The notes beneath the pieces were generated by a model. The model ran no database searches and was not told where the DNA came from. It saw only the letters and a program-made list of their open reading frames with translations. From positions 20,852 to 84,851 of the forward strand of contig JAUYFM010000038.1 of the NCBI GenBank assembly GCA_030690945.1: a stretch of DNA of 64,000 nt, in the 5' to 3' direction. The translations under genes were made by a program, and so were the position numbers. Positions 1 through 8,878 of this stretch are shown here, piece by piece; within the stretch, counting starts at the first letter, position 1; every line of letters begins with the position of its first letter. Source of the stretch: Smithellaceae bacterium (lineage in GTDB: Bacteria > Desulfobacterota > Syntrophia > Syntrophales > Smithellaceae).

Positions 1-2028
1 TTTGTCCATCATTTTACGGAAACGGTCGCGGTCTTCGGCCAGATCGATGGTTTCCGTCGACGTGCCGATAATTTTCACACCCGCTTTGGTCAGGTCCGCT
101 GCGATGTTTAAGGGCGTCTGACCGCCGAATTGCACAATCACACCTTCGGGTTTTTCCTTTTCGTAAATACTTAAAACATCCTCGACGGTCAGCGGCTCGA
201 AATACAGTTTGTTGGAGGTGTCATAGTCGGTGGAGACGGTTTCCGGGTTGCAGTTGACCATGATCGATTCGATGCCTTCATCGCGCAGGGCAAACGCCGC
301 ATGCACGCAGCAATAGTCAAACTCAATGCCCTGACCGATACGATTGGGACCGCCGCCCAGCACCATGATTTTGCGGTTTTTGCTGACGCTGACTTTGTCC
401 TTCGCGTTGTAGGTGGAATAGTAATAAGCCGCGTTTTCCACACCGCTCACCGGCACCGCATCCCAAGCCTCGCAAAACCCTGCGGCCAGCCTCTGTTTGC
501 GGATGTCTTCTTCTTTTTTGTTCAGAATCTGCGCCAGATAGCGGTCGGCAAAGCCGTCTTTCTTGGCCGAAATGAGCAGGTCATCCGGCAGCTTTTTGCC
601 TTTGTAAGAAAGAATTTTTTCTTCCAGCTCCACCAATTCCTTCATCTGCTCAATGAACCACTTTTTGATGAAAGTCTTCGCGTGCAGGGCTTCCACCGTG
701 GCGCCCTTGCGCAGGGCTTCATACATGATGAATTGTCGTTCGCTGGACGGTTCGCTGATCATTTCCATCAGTTCGTCGAGCGATTTTGTATTGAAATCTT
801 TGACGAAACCCAGGCCGTAACGTTTTTTCTCCAGGGAGCGGATGGCCTTTTGCAGCGCCTCCTTATAATTCTTTCCGATGCTCATGACTTCGCCCACGGC
901 GCGCATCTGAGTGCCCAGTTTGTCGTGTGCGCCGGGGAATTTTTCAAAATCCCAGCGGGCGAATTTGACCACAACGTAATCGCCCGACGGCGTGTATTTG
1001 TCCAGTGTGCCTTCGCGCCAGTAGGGAATTTCGTCCAGGGTAATGCCCGTAGCCAGAATCGATGAAATCAAGGCAATGGGAAAACCGGTTGCCTTGGAGG
1101 CGAGCGCCGAGGAGCGCGACGTGCGCGGATTGATCTCAATGACCACGATGCGATCCGTTTTGGGATCATGCGCGAATTGAACGTTAGTTCCGCCAATGAC
1201 CTGAATGGCTTCTACGATGTCATAAGAATATTTTTGCAGACGTTTTTGGAGGTCTTCCGAAATGGTCAGCATCGGCGCCGTACAGTAGGAATCGCCGGTA
1301 TGGACGCCCATCGCATCGACATTTTCAATAAAGCAGACCGTGATCATATTACTTTTGGCGTCGCGGACGACTTCCAGCTCCAGCTCTTCCCAGCCGATGA
1401 CGGATTCTTCAATCAGGATCTGTCCGATGAGGCTTGCCGAAATACCCCGGCTGGCGATGACGCGCAGCTCTTCCAGATTATAAACAATGCCGCCGCCCGT
1501 GCCGCCCATCGTATAGGCAGGTCTGACAACCACCGGATAACCAAGTTTAGCCGCAATTTTTTCCGCCTCTTCCACGGTCAGGGCCGGTTCGCTTTTGGGC
1601 ATGTCAATGCCCAGCTTGTTCATGGCTTCCTTGAAAGCGATTCTATCTTCACCGCGCTCGATGGCATCCACCTGAACACCGATCACCTCTACGTTGTGTT
1701 TCTGTAAAACACCCAGTTTGTAGAGTTCGGACGTCAGGTTCAGGCCGGTCTGGCCGCCCAGATTGGGCAAAATAGCGTCCGGTTTTTCGTTTTCAATGAT
1801 TTCAGTAATCGTCTGAGCATTGAGCGGTTCAATATACGTGACATCGGCCATCCCCGGATCGGTCATAATAGTAGCCGGGTTGGAATTCACCAGCACAATT
1901 TTATAGCCGAGCTTGCGGAGCGCTTTGCATGCCTGCGTTCCCGAATAGTCAAATTCGCAGGCCTGGCCGATGATAATCGGACCGGAACCGATAATTAAAA
2001 CTTTCTTAATGTCTCCACGTTTTCCCAT
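1..2028 (-). CDS. carB: Carbamoyl-phosphate synthase large subunit, 3' end cut by window start
   Basis: Makes carbamoyl phosphate from bicarbonate, ammonia (from the CarA glutaminase) and two ATP, for pyrimidine and arginine synthesis in the cytoplasm. Reading starts at the ATG complementary to 2026-2028 (MGKRGDIKKVLIIGSGP) and stays open to base 1, giving the first 676 of about 1070 residues. Visible: the ATP-grasp glycine run YTMGGTGGGI of the first half, and GPNRIGQGIEFDYCCVHA and FRKMMDK of the second synthetase half. The missing part is the end of the second ATP-grasp unit and the allosteric domain. queF lies 62 bases upstream on the same strand and may share its transcript. The family call is very secure; only the far end is unseen. 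Confidence 0.95.
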   Translation of the reverse strand, partial: MGKRGDIKKVLIIGSGPIIIGQACEFDYSGTQACKALRKLGYKIVLVNSNPATIMTDPGMADVTYIEPLNAQTITEIIENEKPDAILPNLGGQTGLNLTSELYKLGVLQKHNVEVIGVQVDAIERGEDRIAFKEAMNKLGIDMPKSEPALTVEEAEKIAAKLGYPVVVRPAYTMGGTGGGIVYNLEELRVIASRGISASLIGQILIEESVIGWEELELEVVRDAKSNMITVCFIENVDAMGVHTGDSYCTAPMLTISEDLQKRLQKYSYDIVEAIQVIGGTNVQFAHDPKTDRIVVIEINPRTSRSSALASKATGFPIALISSILATGITLDEIPYWREGTLDKYTPSGDYVVVKFARWDFEKFPGAHDKLGTQMRAVGEVMSIGKNYKEALQKAIRSLEKKRYGLGFVKDFNTKSLDELMEMISEPSSERQFIMYEALRKGATVEALHAKTFIKKWFIEQMKELVELEEKILSYKGKKLPDDLLISAKKDGFADRYLAQILNKKEEDIRKQRLAAGFCEAWDAVPVSGVENAAYYYSTYNAKDKVSVSKNRKIMVLGGGPNRIGQGIEFDYCCVHAAFALRDEGIESIMVNCNPETVSTDYDTSNKLYFEPLTVEDVLSIYEKEKPEGVIVQFGGQTPLNIAADLTKAGVKIIGTSTETIDLAEDRDRFRKMMDK

Positions 2029-2090
2029 TCTGTATCCTTTCATCTTTTCTTCAGATTTATTCTTTATGCGTTTTTTACAGTGATTCCTCG

Positions 2091-2498
2091 TTACTTTTTA
2101 TATTCCGCGTCCACGCTAATGGCAATACCGCCGCGCACAGCGAATTCTGCCGTGACCTTGCACCAGCGTGGCTGAAGGGCAGCCACCAGGTCGTCGAGGA
2201 TGATATTGGTGACATGTTCGTGAAAGACGCCTTCGTTGCGGAACGACCAAAAGTAGAGCTTCAAAGATTTTGATTCGACGATTTTTTTGCCGGGAATGTA
2301 CTGAATTTTAATTTTGGCGAAATCCGGCTGGCCGGTCATCGGGCAGACACAGGTGAATTCTTCTGTGGAGAGTGTGACGGTGTAGTTGCGCTGGTGATGA
2401 TTGGGAAATGTCTCAAGTTCGCGGCCCGGCTTTGCGGTTTTGCCTGAACCCAAAAGCGTGAGATCCGCCATATCCTTTGTTTTTGTGCTTTTTGCCAT
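2091..2498 (-). CDS. queF: NADPH-dependent 7-cyano-7-deazaguanine reductase
   Basis: Reduces preQ0 to preQ1, a late free-base step of queuosine synthesis for tRNA wobble modification. The protein of 135 residues matches the short single-domain QueF type. It shows the catalytic cysteine in CPMTGQPDF (about residue 52), the family motif ESKSLKLYF and the substrate-binding FHEHV. An upstream in-frame ATG at 2516 exists, but the one at 2498 has AGGGGA placed 5-6 bases before it, so I chose 2498. No preQ1 riboswitch is apparent upstream. A QueG-like iron-sulfur protein at 27.6 kb could relate to the same pathway, but that link is weak. Confidence 0.95.
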   Translation of the reverse strand: MAKSTKTKDMADLTLLGSGKTAKPGRELETFPNHHQRNYTVTLSTEEFTCVCPMTGQPDFAKIKIQYIPGKKIVESKSLKLYFWSFRNEGVFHEHVTNIILDDLVAALQPRWCKVTAEFAVRGGIAISVDAEYKK

Positions 2499-2637
2499 GA
2501 AGTTCCCCTGAATCATAAGAGTGCCCCTGTTTACCGAAAGTTGTCATTTATTTCAAGTTTATTCGTTTGACAGAATTTATTCTCATATATTATTGATTTT
2601 GTGTTAGATTTATAAAAATATTGAGGAGGAACTGACT

Positions 2638-2829
2638 ATGGCCGAAAATAAAGCAACCCTTCCCGAAAATACATGGAAGTGCAGCCATTGCGGCAATACC
2701 ATCGTGGAAATTCAACCGCCGGAAGTCTGCCCCGTCTGCAAACAGAAATGCGAGTTTCTGAATGTTACCTGCTACCAGCCGGAATGCGGCTTCACGGGGA
2801 TGGACAATCGCTTAAAACCGTCGAAATGA
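2638..2829 (+). CDS. Small rubredoxin-like zinc/iron ribbon protein
   Basis: A 63-residue protein with two CxxC knuckles, WKCSHCGN and EVCPVCKQ, as in the rubredoxin domain at the C-terminus of rubrerythrins, followed by a third Cys pair in TCYQPECGF. It probably binds one Fe or Zn; an electron-transfer or structural role cannot be told apart from sequence. GAGGAGG lies 8 bases before the ATG. A TTGACA at 2577-2582 may be the -35 box. It is divergent from queF and convergent with lpd. It is too small to assign a pathway. Confidence 0.8.
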   Translation: MAENKATLPENTWKCSHCGNTIVEIQPPEVCPVCKQKCEFLNVTCYQPECGFTGMDNRLKPSK

Positions 2830-2840
2830 ATATATGCTGT

Positions 2841-2860
2841 ACTTGAGCAAGTGCTTTTTT
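2841..2860 (+). terminator. Weak hairpin plus T-run after rubredoxin-like gene
   Basis: ACTTG-AG-CAAGT hairpin at 2841-2852 followed by GC and six T at 2855-2860, in the 43-base gap between two convergent genes. The stem is short, so this is a candidate only. Confidence 0.4.
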
Positions 2861-2872
2861 CTCTGCGTCAAA

Positions 2873-4234
2873 TCAGTTATCCAGTATTGGTGAAAAAATT
2901 TCGCTGAGCGTCGGGTGCGGGATCACCCAGGCATGCAGTTGCTTTCTGGTCAATTCGCTGGATACCGCCAGGGCAAGCGGTGAAATGAGTTCGGCGGCGT
3001 GGTCGCCGATGATGACCGCGCCAATAATTTTATCCTGATGGAAGATAGCCTTAACGAAACCCTGTCCCATCAACTCGGCTCGGGCGATGATGTTGGCGCC
3101 GTAGTTGGATTTAACAATTTCTATATTTAAGCCTTCGTCATAGGCTCGCCTCTGGCTGTAGCCGACGCGCGCAATCTGCGGATGGCTGTAAACTACTGAC
3201 GGAATAAAGTTTTCATTATAGGTACAATCGCCGCCTCCATACATATTTTCCACGGCGATTTTGGCTTGGCGTGCCGCGCGGTGTGCCAGCATCATGCCGC
3301 CGGTAACATCACCTACGGCATAAATGCCTCGGACGTTGGTCTGCATATGCTCATCCACTTTGATTCCGCCGTTGACATAATCAATCCCCAGTTTATTCAA
3401 CTCCTCCCTATGCAAAAGCGGCTTTCGGCCTGTGCAAAGCAGGGCGCATCCGGCGCGCATTTCCATGGTTTCGCTATTTTTTTGCACCTGCATCACAACA
3501 CCGCCTATCGATTCTTTGAGGCTGACAAGTTTTGTCGATGTGTGGACAGCAATGCCCAGGCGGGTCAGCTCCTGGCTGAGAAAATCTGCGGCTTCTTCAT
3601 CTTCCTGAGGCAAAATGCGATCCAGCAGTTCCACCAGGATAACCTTGACGCCAAGTTCGGCAAACACTGTGGCGTATTCGACGCCGATGAAACTGCCGCC
3701 GACAATGATCATGCTTGCCGGCAATGTGTTGATATTCAGGATGTCATCCGATGTCAGTATTCGCTCTGAGGTCTGGATCTCTGCAAGGACTTGCGGCTGC
3801 GACCCCCAGGCGATGACAATGTTATCCGTTGCCATCGACTGACCGTTTCCGGATGAATCCGTGTACAGCACTTCGTGGGGTGATAGTATTTCACCCGCGC
3901 CTTGTTTTGTTTCCACTTGAGCATCGGTAAGCGCTTTTTGCGCACCCAGCGCGGCAATTTTGACAATCTGTTCTCGATGTTTTTTCATGGCCGTGAAATC
4001 AACGGCCACATTGGCAATGTTCACACCGACGCGTTTGAGTTTTTTTAAATCCATATAAAATTTGCTGCATGAAAGCAGCGCTTTGGTGGGTATGCAGCCG
4101 CGATGCGTGCAGGTGCCACCCCAACCGTTTTTTTCGATAATGAGGACTCGTTTTTTCTTTGCCGCCGCCGTTTCCGCCGCCGCCAGGCCTCCCGGCCCAC
4201 CGCCAACGACAACCAGATCATATTTATCGGACAT
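2873..4234 (-). CDS. lpdA: Dihydrolipoyl dehydrogenase (E3 / L-protein)
   Basis: FAD enzyme that reoxidises dihydrolipoyl groups with NAD+. It has the N-terminal FAD fold GGGPGGLAAAE, the redox-active pair C42-x4-C47 in GGTCTHRGCIPTK, the NAD-binding segment IIVGGSFIGVEYA, a second FAD motif YAVGDVTGG, and the catalytic dimer-interface motif HPTLSE near the C-terminus. Length is 453 residues from the ATG at 4234, chosen because AGGAGGG stands just upstream; an in-frame ATG at 4273 lacks this. It is a single gene, not next to E1/E2 genes. The glycine cleavage operon at 31-37 kb has no L-protein gene, so this is the obvious local candidate for that role (inference). Confidence 0.92.
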   Translation of the reverse strand: MSDKYDLVVVGGGPGGLAAAETAAAKKKRVLIIEKNGWGGTCTHRGCIPTKALLSCSKFYMDLKKLKRVGVNIANVAVDFTAMKKHREQIVKIAALGAQKALTDAQVETKQGAGEILSPHEVLYTDSSGNGQSMATDNIVIAWGSQPQVLAEIQTSERILTSDDILNINTLPASMIIVGGSFIGVEYATVFAELGVKVILVELLDRILPQEDEEAADFLSQELTRLGIAVHTSTKLVSLKESIGGVVMQVQKNSETMEMRAGCALLCTGRKPLLHREELNKLGIDYVNGGIKVDEHMQTNVRGIYAVGDVTGGMMLAHRAARQAKIAVENMYGGGDCTYNENFIPSVVYSHPQIARVGYSQRRAYDEGLNIEIVKSNYGANIIARAELMGQGFVKAIFHQDKIIGAVIIGDHAAELISPLALAVSSELTRKQLHAWVIPHPTLSEIFSPILDN

Positions 4235-4410
4235 ACTCGCACCCTCCTGTTTAAAAATCATTAACACAGGCACTCATGCCAGGCAAATGGAAATTCTGAA
4301 CAAAACGGGGATTCTGAAAGTTTAACGTCAATACTCTTGCTTGACTCACCCAGATTTCAATCTTGTCTTACCTGCCAATATCTGGTAGTTCACCAGTGAG
4401 GATGGGGTGA

Positions 4411-5742
4411 ATGAAAGATATTCTGACCGTTTCACAACTAAACGATAATATTAAAACCTTTCTGGAGGAAGCCTTCGGTTCACTCTGGGTGGAAGGTGAA
4501 GTTTCCAATTTGCGCCGTCCCCAGTCCGGCCATGTCTATTTTACGCTGAAAGACGACAAAAGCCAGATTCGGGCAGTTTATTTTCGCCAATATGGCACCC
4601 GTGTGGCAAAGTTTGATCTGGAAGACGGCATGAAGATTCTGTGCCGGGCCCGCCTCAGCGCTTATCCGCCCCGTGGTGAATACCAGCTTATTGTGGAATC
4701 GGTCGAACCACAGGGGGTGGGCGCGCTGCAAAAAGCGTTTGAGCAGCTCAAGGCCAGACTGGCCGCCGAAGGATTATTCGACAAGTCCCACAAAAAGGCA
4801 CTGCCTTTTCTGCCCCACCGCATCGGCGTTGTTACGTCGCCAACAGGCGCCGTAATCCGGGATATTTTAAACATTACCCGCCGACGTTTTCCTTCCGTGG
4901 ATATTCTGATCGCGCCCACCCGGGTGCAGGGAAACGAGGCGGCAGGTGAAATAATTTCAGCCCTGCGCAACCTCCATGCATGCGGCAAGGTGGATATTAT
5001 CATTATCGCGCGAGGCGGCGGCTCGCTGGAGGATCTCGCTCCTTTCAATGACGAAGCCCTGGCCAGAGAAATTTTTCGCTCATCCATTCCCATTGTCTCG
5101 GCGGTCGGTCACGAAACCGACTTCACGATTTGTGATTTTGTGGCGGACCTGCGCGCGCCCACACCGTCTGCGGCGGCGGAACTGGCGGTCCCTCAGAGAA
5201 CCGAATTGCAGGAAAGCCTCTATAATCTGCGGCAGCGGCTGTCGGTTGCCCAGCGCCGTCATCTTGATGATCAAAAAGGACGGCTCGCTGCCCTGCAAGC
5301 CCGCTTCAAAGATCCGCGCCGTTTTCTGGTTGATTTCTCGATTCATCTGGACGATCTGCGCGAAAGAATTCAGCGCTCGCTTACACAAAGAACGCAGATG
5401 ATGAATAGCAAATTGCAACATCTGGAACTGGGTCTGCAAAATCAGAATCCGGGGAAGCTGGTTCGGGAAAAAAGAAGCTTCCTCAATAATTTAGAGAAAG
5501 ACATCATGAGCGGCTGGAATCATTATCTCAGAGATCGCGAAGGGCGGCTGAAGAAAATCGCCGCCCTGCTCGCCTCCTTAAATCCACTGGCCGTCTTGCA
5601 GAGAGGCTACAGCATCACGCGCCGGTTATCGAATGGAGAAATTGTCCGTCAGGCGGGAGAGTTAACCTTGGATGAACGAGTCAGTATTCAACTCGCCTGC
5701 GGCGGTATCCAGGCGCGGGTGGAAAAAATTCAAGAGGAGTAA
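4411..5742 (+). CDS. xseA: Exodeoxyribonuclease VII large subunit
   Basis: Catalytic subunit of the single-strand-specific exonuclease that trims ssDNA to oligonucleotides. The protein has 443 residues (family about 400-460). An N-terminal OB fold contains LWVEGEVSNLRRPQSGHVYFTL; the catalytic core has FLPHRIGVVTSPTGAVIRDI, IIIARGGGSLEDLAPFND and SAVGHETDFTICDFVADLRA; a long helical region and the C-terminal RGYSITR segment follow. GAGG and GGGG stand shortly before the ATG. It is the first gene of the xseA-xseB-ispA-dxs cluster; xseB starts 6 bases after its stop. Confidence 0.97.
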   Translation: MKDILTVSQLNDNIKTFLEEAFGSLWVEGEVSNLRRPQSGHVYFTLKDDKSQIRAVYFRQYGTRVAKFDLEDGMKILCRARLSAYPPRGEYQLIVESVEPQGVGALQKAFEQLKARLAAEGLFDKSHKKALPFLPHRIGVVTSPTGAVIRDILNITRRRFPSVDILIAPTRVQGNEAAGEIISALRNLHACGKVDIIIIARGGGSLEDLAPFNDEALAREIFRSSIPIVSAVGHETDFTICDFVADLRAPTPSAAAELAVPQRTELQESLYNLRQRLSVAQRRHLDDQKGRLAALQARFKDPRRFLVDFSIHLDDLRERIQRSLTQRTQMMNSKLQHLELGLQNQNPGKLVREKRSFLNNLEKDIMSGWNHYLRDREGRLKKIAALLASLNPLAVLQRGYSITRRLSNGEIVRQAGELTLDERVSIQLACGGIQARVEKIQEE

Positions 5743-5748
5743 AAAGCA

Positions 5749-5985
5749 ATGGCGAAAGAAAAGTTTGAAGACGCTTTGGAAAAACTGGAAAATATAGTAA
5801 GGGAAATGGAGGCGGGTGAAATGCCGCTGGATTCGGCGCTGAAATCTTTTGAAGAAGGCATTCGGCTGATCCGTTTCTGTTCCGCAAAACTTGAAGATAC
5901 CCAGCGCCGCGTCGAGCAGCTTCTGGAAAAAGAAAATTCGTTGCAAATGAAAAACTTTCAGGATGAAGACAACGATGAACCATGA
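5749..5985 (+). CDS. xseB: Exodeoxyribonuclease VII small subunit
   Basis: A 78-residue helical partner of XseA. The family signature is FEDALEKLENIVREMEAGEM followed by LDSALKSFEEGIRLIRFC. It starts 6 bases after xseA (SD AAGAGGAG) and its 3' end overlaps the start of ispA, which implies translational coupling. Length and position are standard. Confidence 0.96.
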   Translation: MAKEKFEDALEKLENIVREMEAGEMPLDSALKSFEEGIRLIRFCSAKLEDTQRRVEQLLEKENSLQMKNFQDEDNDEP

Positions 5986-6874
5986 GGAGTTTCTTCAGGC
6001 ATACTTAAAGGACCGTCAGAATATTGTGGAAGAAGCGCTCGAGCGCTATCTTCCGGATGAAGACAGCGTCCCGCAGGATCTGCATACCGCTGTGCACTAC
6101 AGTGTGTTTGCGGGCGGTAAAAGAATCCGCCCGATTCTTTGCCTGGCTGCGGCGGAAGCGTGCGGTGGTGATATGGCGCCGGCCATCCCGGTGGCCTGCG
6201 CGCTGGAATTGATTCACACCTATTCCCTGATTCATGACGACTTGCCGGCCATGGATAATGATGATTTTCGGCGTGGTAAACCCACCAGCCATAAGGTTTT
6301 CGGCGAAGCGGTGGCGATTCTCGCGGGCGACGCGCTTTTGACGGAGGCCTTTGTGCTGCTGTCACGCGCGGAAAAAGTCCGGCTGGCTGCAGAAAGGCGC
6401 CTGGCCGTCATTCAGGAGATTGCGTCTGCCGCAGGCATTGCGGGAATGGTCGGGGGGCAGGCGCTGGATATCCGGGCGGTAAAAATCCAGCCGGATTTCG
6501 CGGGGCTTACAGACATTCACCGGCGCAAAACCGGTGCGCTAATTGTGGCAGCGGTCAAATCCGGCGCGATTCTGGCGGGTGCAAGTGACGAGAAGATTCA
6601 GGCGCTGGGTGTTTACGGCAGCCATATCGGCATCGCTTTTCAGATTGCCGACGACATTCTCAACGTGGAAGGCGATAGCATGCGTATGGGCAAAAAAACC
6701 GGCAGCGATGCCGCCCTGGGCAAAGTCACCTACCCGTCGCTCCTGGGTCTCGAGGTGGCAAGGGCAAAACTGGCCGAGCATACAGAGGCGGCTGTTGCCG
6801 GCATTGCGGCTTTTGATTCACGCGCACTGCCGCTCAGAGTCATTGCCCGCTATATCATGGAAAGAAAGTCTTAA
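5963..6874 (+). CDS. ispA: Polyprenyl diphosphate synthase (farnesyl/geranylgeranyl type)
   Basis: Condenses IPP with allylic diphosphates to give C15 or C20 prenyl chains. It has the first Asp-rich motif HDDLPAMDND (residues 91-100), the downstream RRGKPT, GDALLTEAF, and the second Asp-rich motif ADDILNVEGD. The 303 residues fit IspA. Its ATG at 5963 overlaps xseB by 23 bases; an in-frame ATG at 5975 with AGGA 11 bases upstream is an alternative that removes four residues. dxs follows 16 bases after the stop, so chain-length synthase and MEP-pathway entry enzyme are co-expressed. The product length (C15 or C20) cannot be set with confidence here. Confidence 0.93.
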   Translation: MKTTMNHEEFLQAYLKDRQNIVEEALERYLPDEDSVPQDLHTAVHYSVFAGGKRIRPILCLAAAEACGGDMAPAIPVACALELIHTYSLIHDDLPAMDNDDFRRGKPTSHKVFGEAVAILAGDALLTEAFVLLSRAEKVRLAAERRLAVIQEIASAAGIAGMVGGQALDIRAVKIQPDFAGLTDIHRRKTGALIVAAVKSGAILAGASDEKIQALGVYGSHIGIAFQIADDILNVEGDSMRMGKKTGSDAALGKVTYPSLLGLEVARAKLAEHTEAAVAGIAAFDSRALPLRVIARYIMERKS

Positions 6875-6890
6875 AGGATTATAAAGGCCA

Positions 6891-8789
6891 ATGAAACCAA
6901 TCGAAATAGCCGATTATGATGTTTTGCCGAAAGTGAACTATCCTTCGGACATCCGGAAACTCAATTTAGCGGAGCTCAATAAACTGGCTCAGGAAATACG
7001 AACCTTCATTATCAACACAGTGGCTTTGTCGGGCGGCCACCTGGCTTCATCGCTGGGTACGGTGGAACTGACGCTGGCGTTGCACTATGTTTTCAATACG
7101 CCGGAAGACAGGCTCATCTGGGATGTTGGCCATCAGTCTTATGCGCACAAGATTGTCACCGGTCGGAAGGAAAAGTTTCCGACCCTGCGCCGCAAGGGCG
7201 GCCTCAGCGGCTTTCCCAAACGGGAAGAAAGCACCTACGACGCTTTTAATGTCGGGCACAGCGGCACCTCCATCGCGGCGGCAGCAGCCTTTGCCGAATC
7301 CCAGTGTTTGAAGGGCGGGCACGCCAAAGCCATCGCGGTGATCGGCGACGGCTCCCTGACCACCGGCATGGCGTTTGAGGGACTGAACTGGTCGGGTGGC
7401 CGCGATAAAGACTTGATCATTGTTTTAAATGACAACGAAATGTCCATTTCTCCCAACGTCGGCGCTCTCTCCTCTTATTTGAACAGAATGATGACAGGAG
7501 ACAGGGTTACTAAATTTAAATCCGAGCTGAAAACTTTTCTCAAAAACATTCCCAGTATCGGCGAACAGATTTTCAAATTTTCGAAACAAATCGAGGAATC
7601 GCTGAAGACTTTTGTTGTTCCCGGTGCGCTGTTTGAGGAGCTTGGTTTCACTTACGTCGGGCCGTTGGAAGGGCATCGTCTGGACTACCTCATCAAGAAT
7701 TTTGAAAACGTCAAGAAATTAAAGGGGCCGGTGCTGGTGCACGTCATCACGCAAAAAGGCCGGGGCTACAAATTCGCTGAAGAAAATTCGCCGACATATC
7801 ACGGTGTTGCGCCCTTTGATGTGGAAACCGGACTGACGATTCCTTCGGCAAACACCGCGCCTTCTTATACGGAAGTATTTGGCGGGACGCTTATCGAACT
7901 GGCTGCTTCCGATTCCCGCATCGTTGCCGTGACCGCCGCCATGTGCGAGGGCACGGGCCTGGACAAATTCGGACGGGAATTTCCTAAACGTTTATATGAT
8001 GTCGGCATTGCCGAACAGCTTGCCGTTACTTTTGCCGCCGGCATGGCCATGGAAGGGCTCAGGCCTGTTGTGGCGATTTATTCCACCTTTCTCCAGCGCG
8101 CTTATGATCAGATTTTACACGATGTCTGCCTGCAAAAACTGCCGGTGATCTTTGCCATCGACCGCGCCGGTTTTGTCGGAGAAGACGGCGCAACGCATCA
8201 GGGACTTTTTGATTTTTCCTATCTACGCAATCTTCCCCATATGGTCATGATGGCCCCGAAAGACGAAAACGAACTCAGGCACATGCTCAAAACGGCCATC
8301 GGATGCGGTTCGCCCGTGTCCATTCGTTATCCGCGAGGAAAAGGTGCGGGGGTGCCGCTTGATGACGAACTTTCAATATTGCCCATCGGTCGTGGCGAAG
8401 TTCTGCACGAGGGCTCGGATCTGGCGATTATCGCCGTGGGAGTCACCGTTCATCCCGCGCTGGCAGCCGCACGCAAGCTGGCGGAAGAGGGGTTCCAGGT
8501 CAAAGTCATCAACGCCCGGTTTATTAAACCACTCGATGCGGAATTGTTATTAAGCACAGCGGCGTCCATTAATAAGATCCTGACCATCGAAGAAAATGTT
8601 CTGGACGGTGGATTCGGCAGCGCCGTCCTGGAATTGCTCGCCCAAAACGGCGTGAAGGATGTAACGGTCAAACGTTTGGGCATCGCGGATGAATTTGTCG
8701 AACACGCCACACAGGCCGAGTTGCGTTTTCAGTATGGCCTCGATGAAGCGGGCATCATCCGGGCGGCAAAAGAAATGCTGGAGAAATAA
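6891..8789 (+). CDS. dxs: 1-deoxy-D-xylulose-5-phosphate synthase
   Basis: Thiamine-diphosphate enzyme joining pyruvate and glyceraldehyde 3-phosphate, the entry step of the MEP isoprenoid pathway. At 632 residues it is of usual length. Visible are the N-terminal HLASSLGTVELT, the ThDP motif GDGSLTTGMAFEGLN, VLNDNEMSISPNVG, the pyrimidine-domain DVGIAEQLAVTFAAGMA, and the C-terminal transketolase domain. AAAGG precedes the ATG. The usual next gene in relatives, tlyA, lies 8 kb further on, separated by an accessory block. Confidence 0.97.
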   Translation: MKPIEIADYDVLPKVNYPSDIRKLNLAELNKLAQEIRTFIINTVALSGGHLASSLGTVELTLALHYVFNTPEDRLIWDVGHQSYAHKIVTGRKEKFPTLRRKGGLSGFPKREESTYDAFNVGHSGTSIAAAAAFAESQCLKGGHAKAIAVIGDGSLTTGMAFEGLNWSGGRDKDLIIVLNDNEMSISPNVGALSSYLNRMMTGDRVTKFKSELKTFLKNIPSIGEQIFKFSKQIEESLKTFVVPGALFEELGFTYVGPLEGHRLDYLIKNFENVKKLKGPVLVHVITQKGRGYKFAEENSPTYHGVAPFDVETGLTIPSANTAPSYTEVFGGTLIELAASDSRIVAVTAAMCEGTGLDKFGREFPKRLYDVGIAEQLAVTFAAGMAMEGLRPVVAIYSTFLQRAYDQILHDVCLQKLPVIFAIDRAGFVGEDGATHQGLFDFSYLRNLPHMVMMAPKDENELRHMLKTAIGCGSPVSIRYPRGKGAGVPLDDELSILPIGRGEVLHEGSDLAIIAVGVTVHPALAAARKLAEEGFQVKVINARFIKPLDAELLLSTAASINKILTIEENVLDGGFGSAVLELLAQNGVKDVTVKRLGIADEFVEHATQAELRFQYGLDEAGIIRAAKEMLEK

Positions 8790-8878
8790 GCTCAAGGCTT
8801 TCCAGGCGGATCGTTTTAAAAATGAGCAAGGGTAAAAAAATCACGGACACGGATTCGAAAGATAAAAAGGGAATGAAT

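Noticed and set aside
301..1707. Long plus-strand frames of 254 and 179 codons
   Set aside because: They lie antisense to carB, whose frame is continuous and family-matched; their translations resemble no protein.
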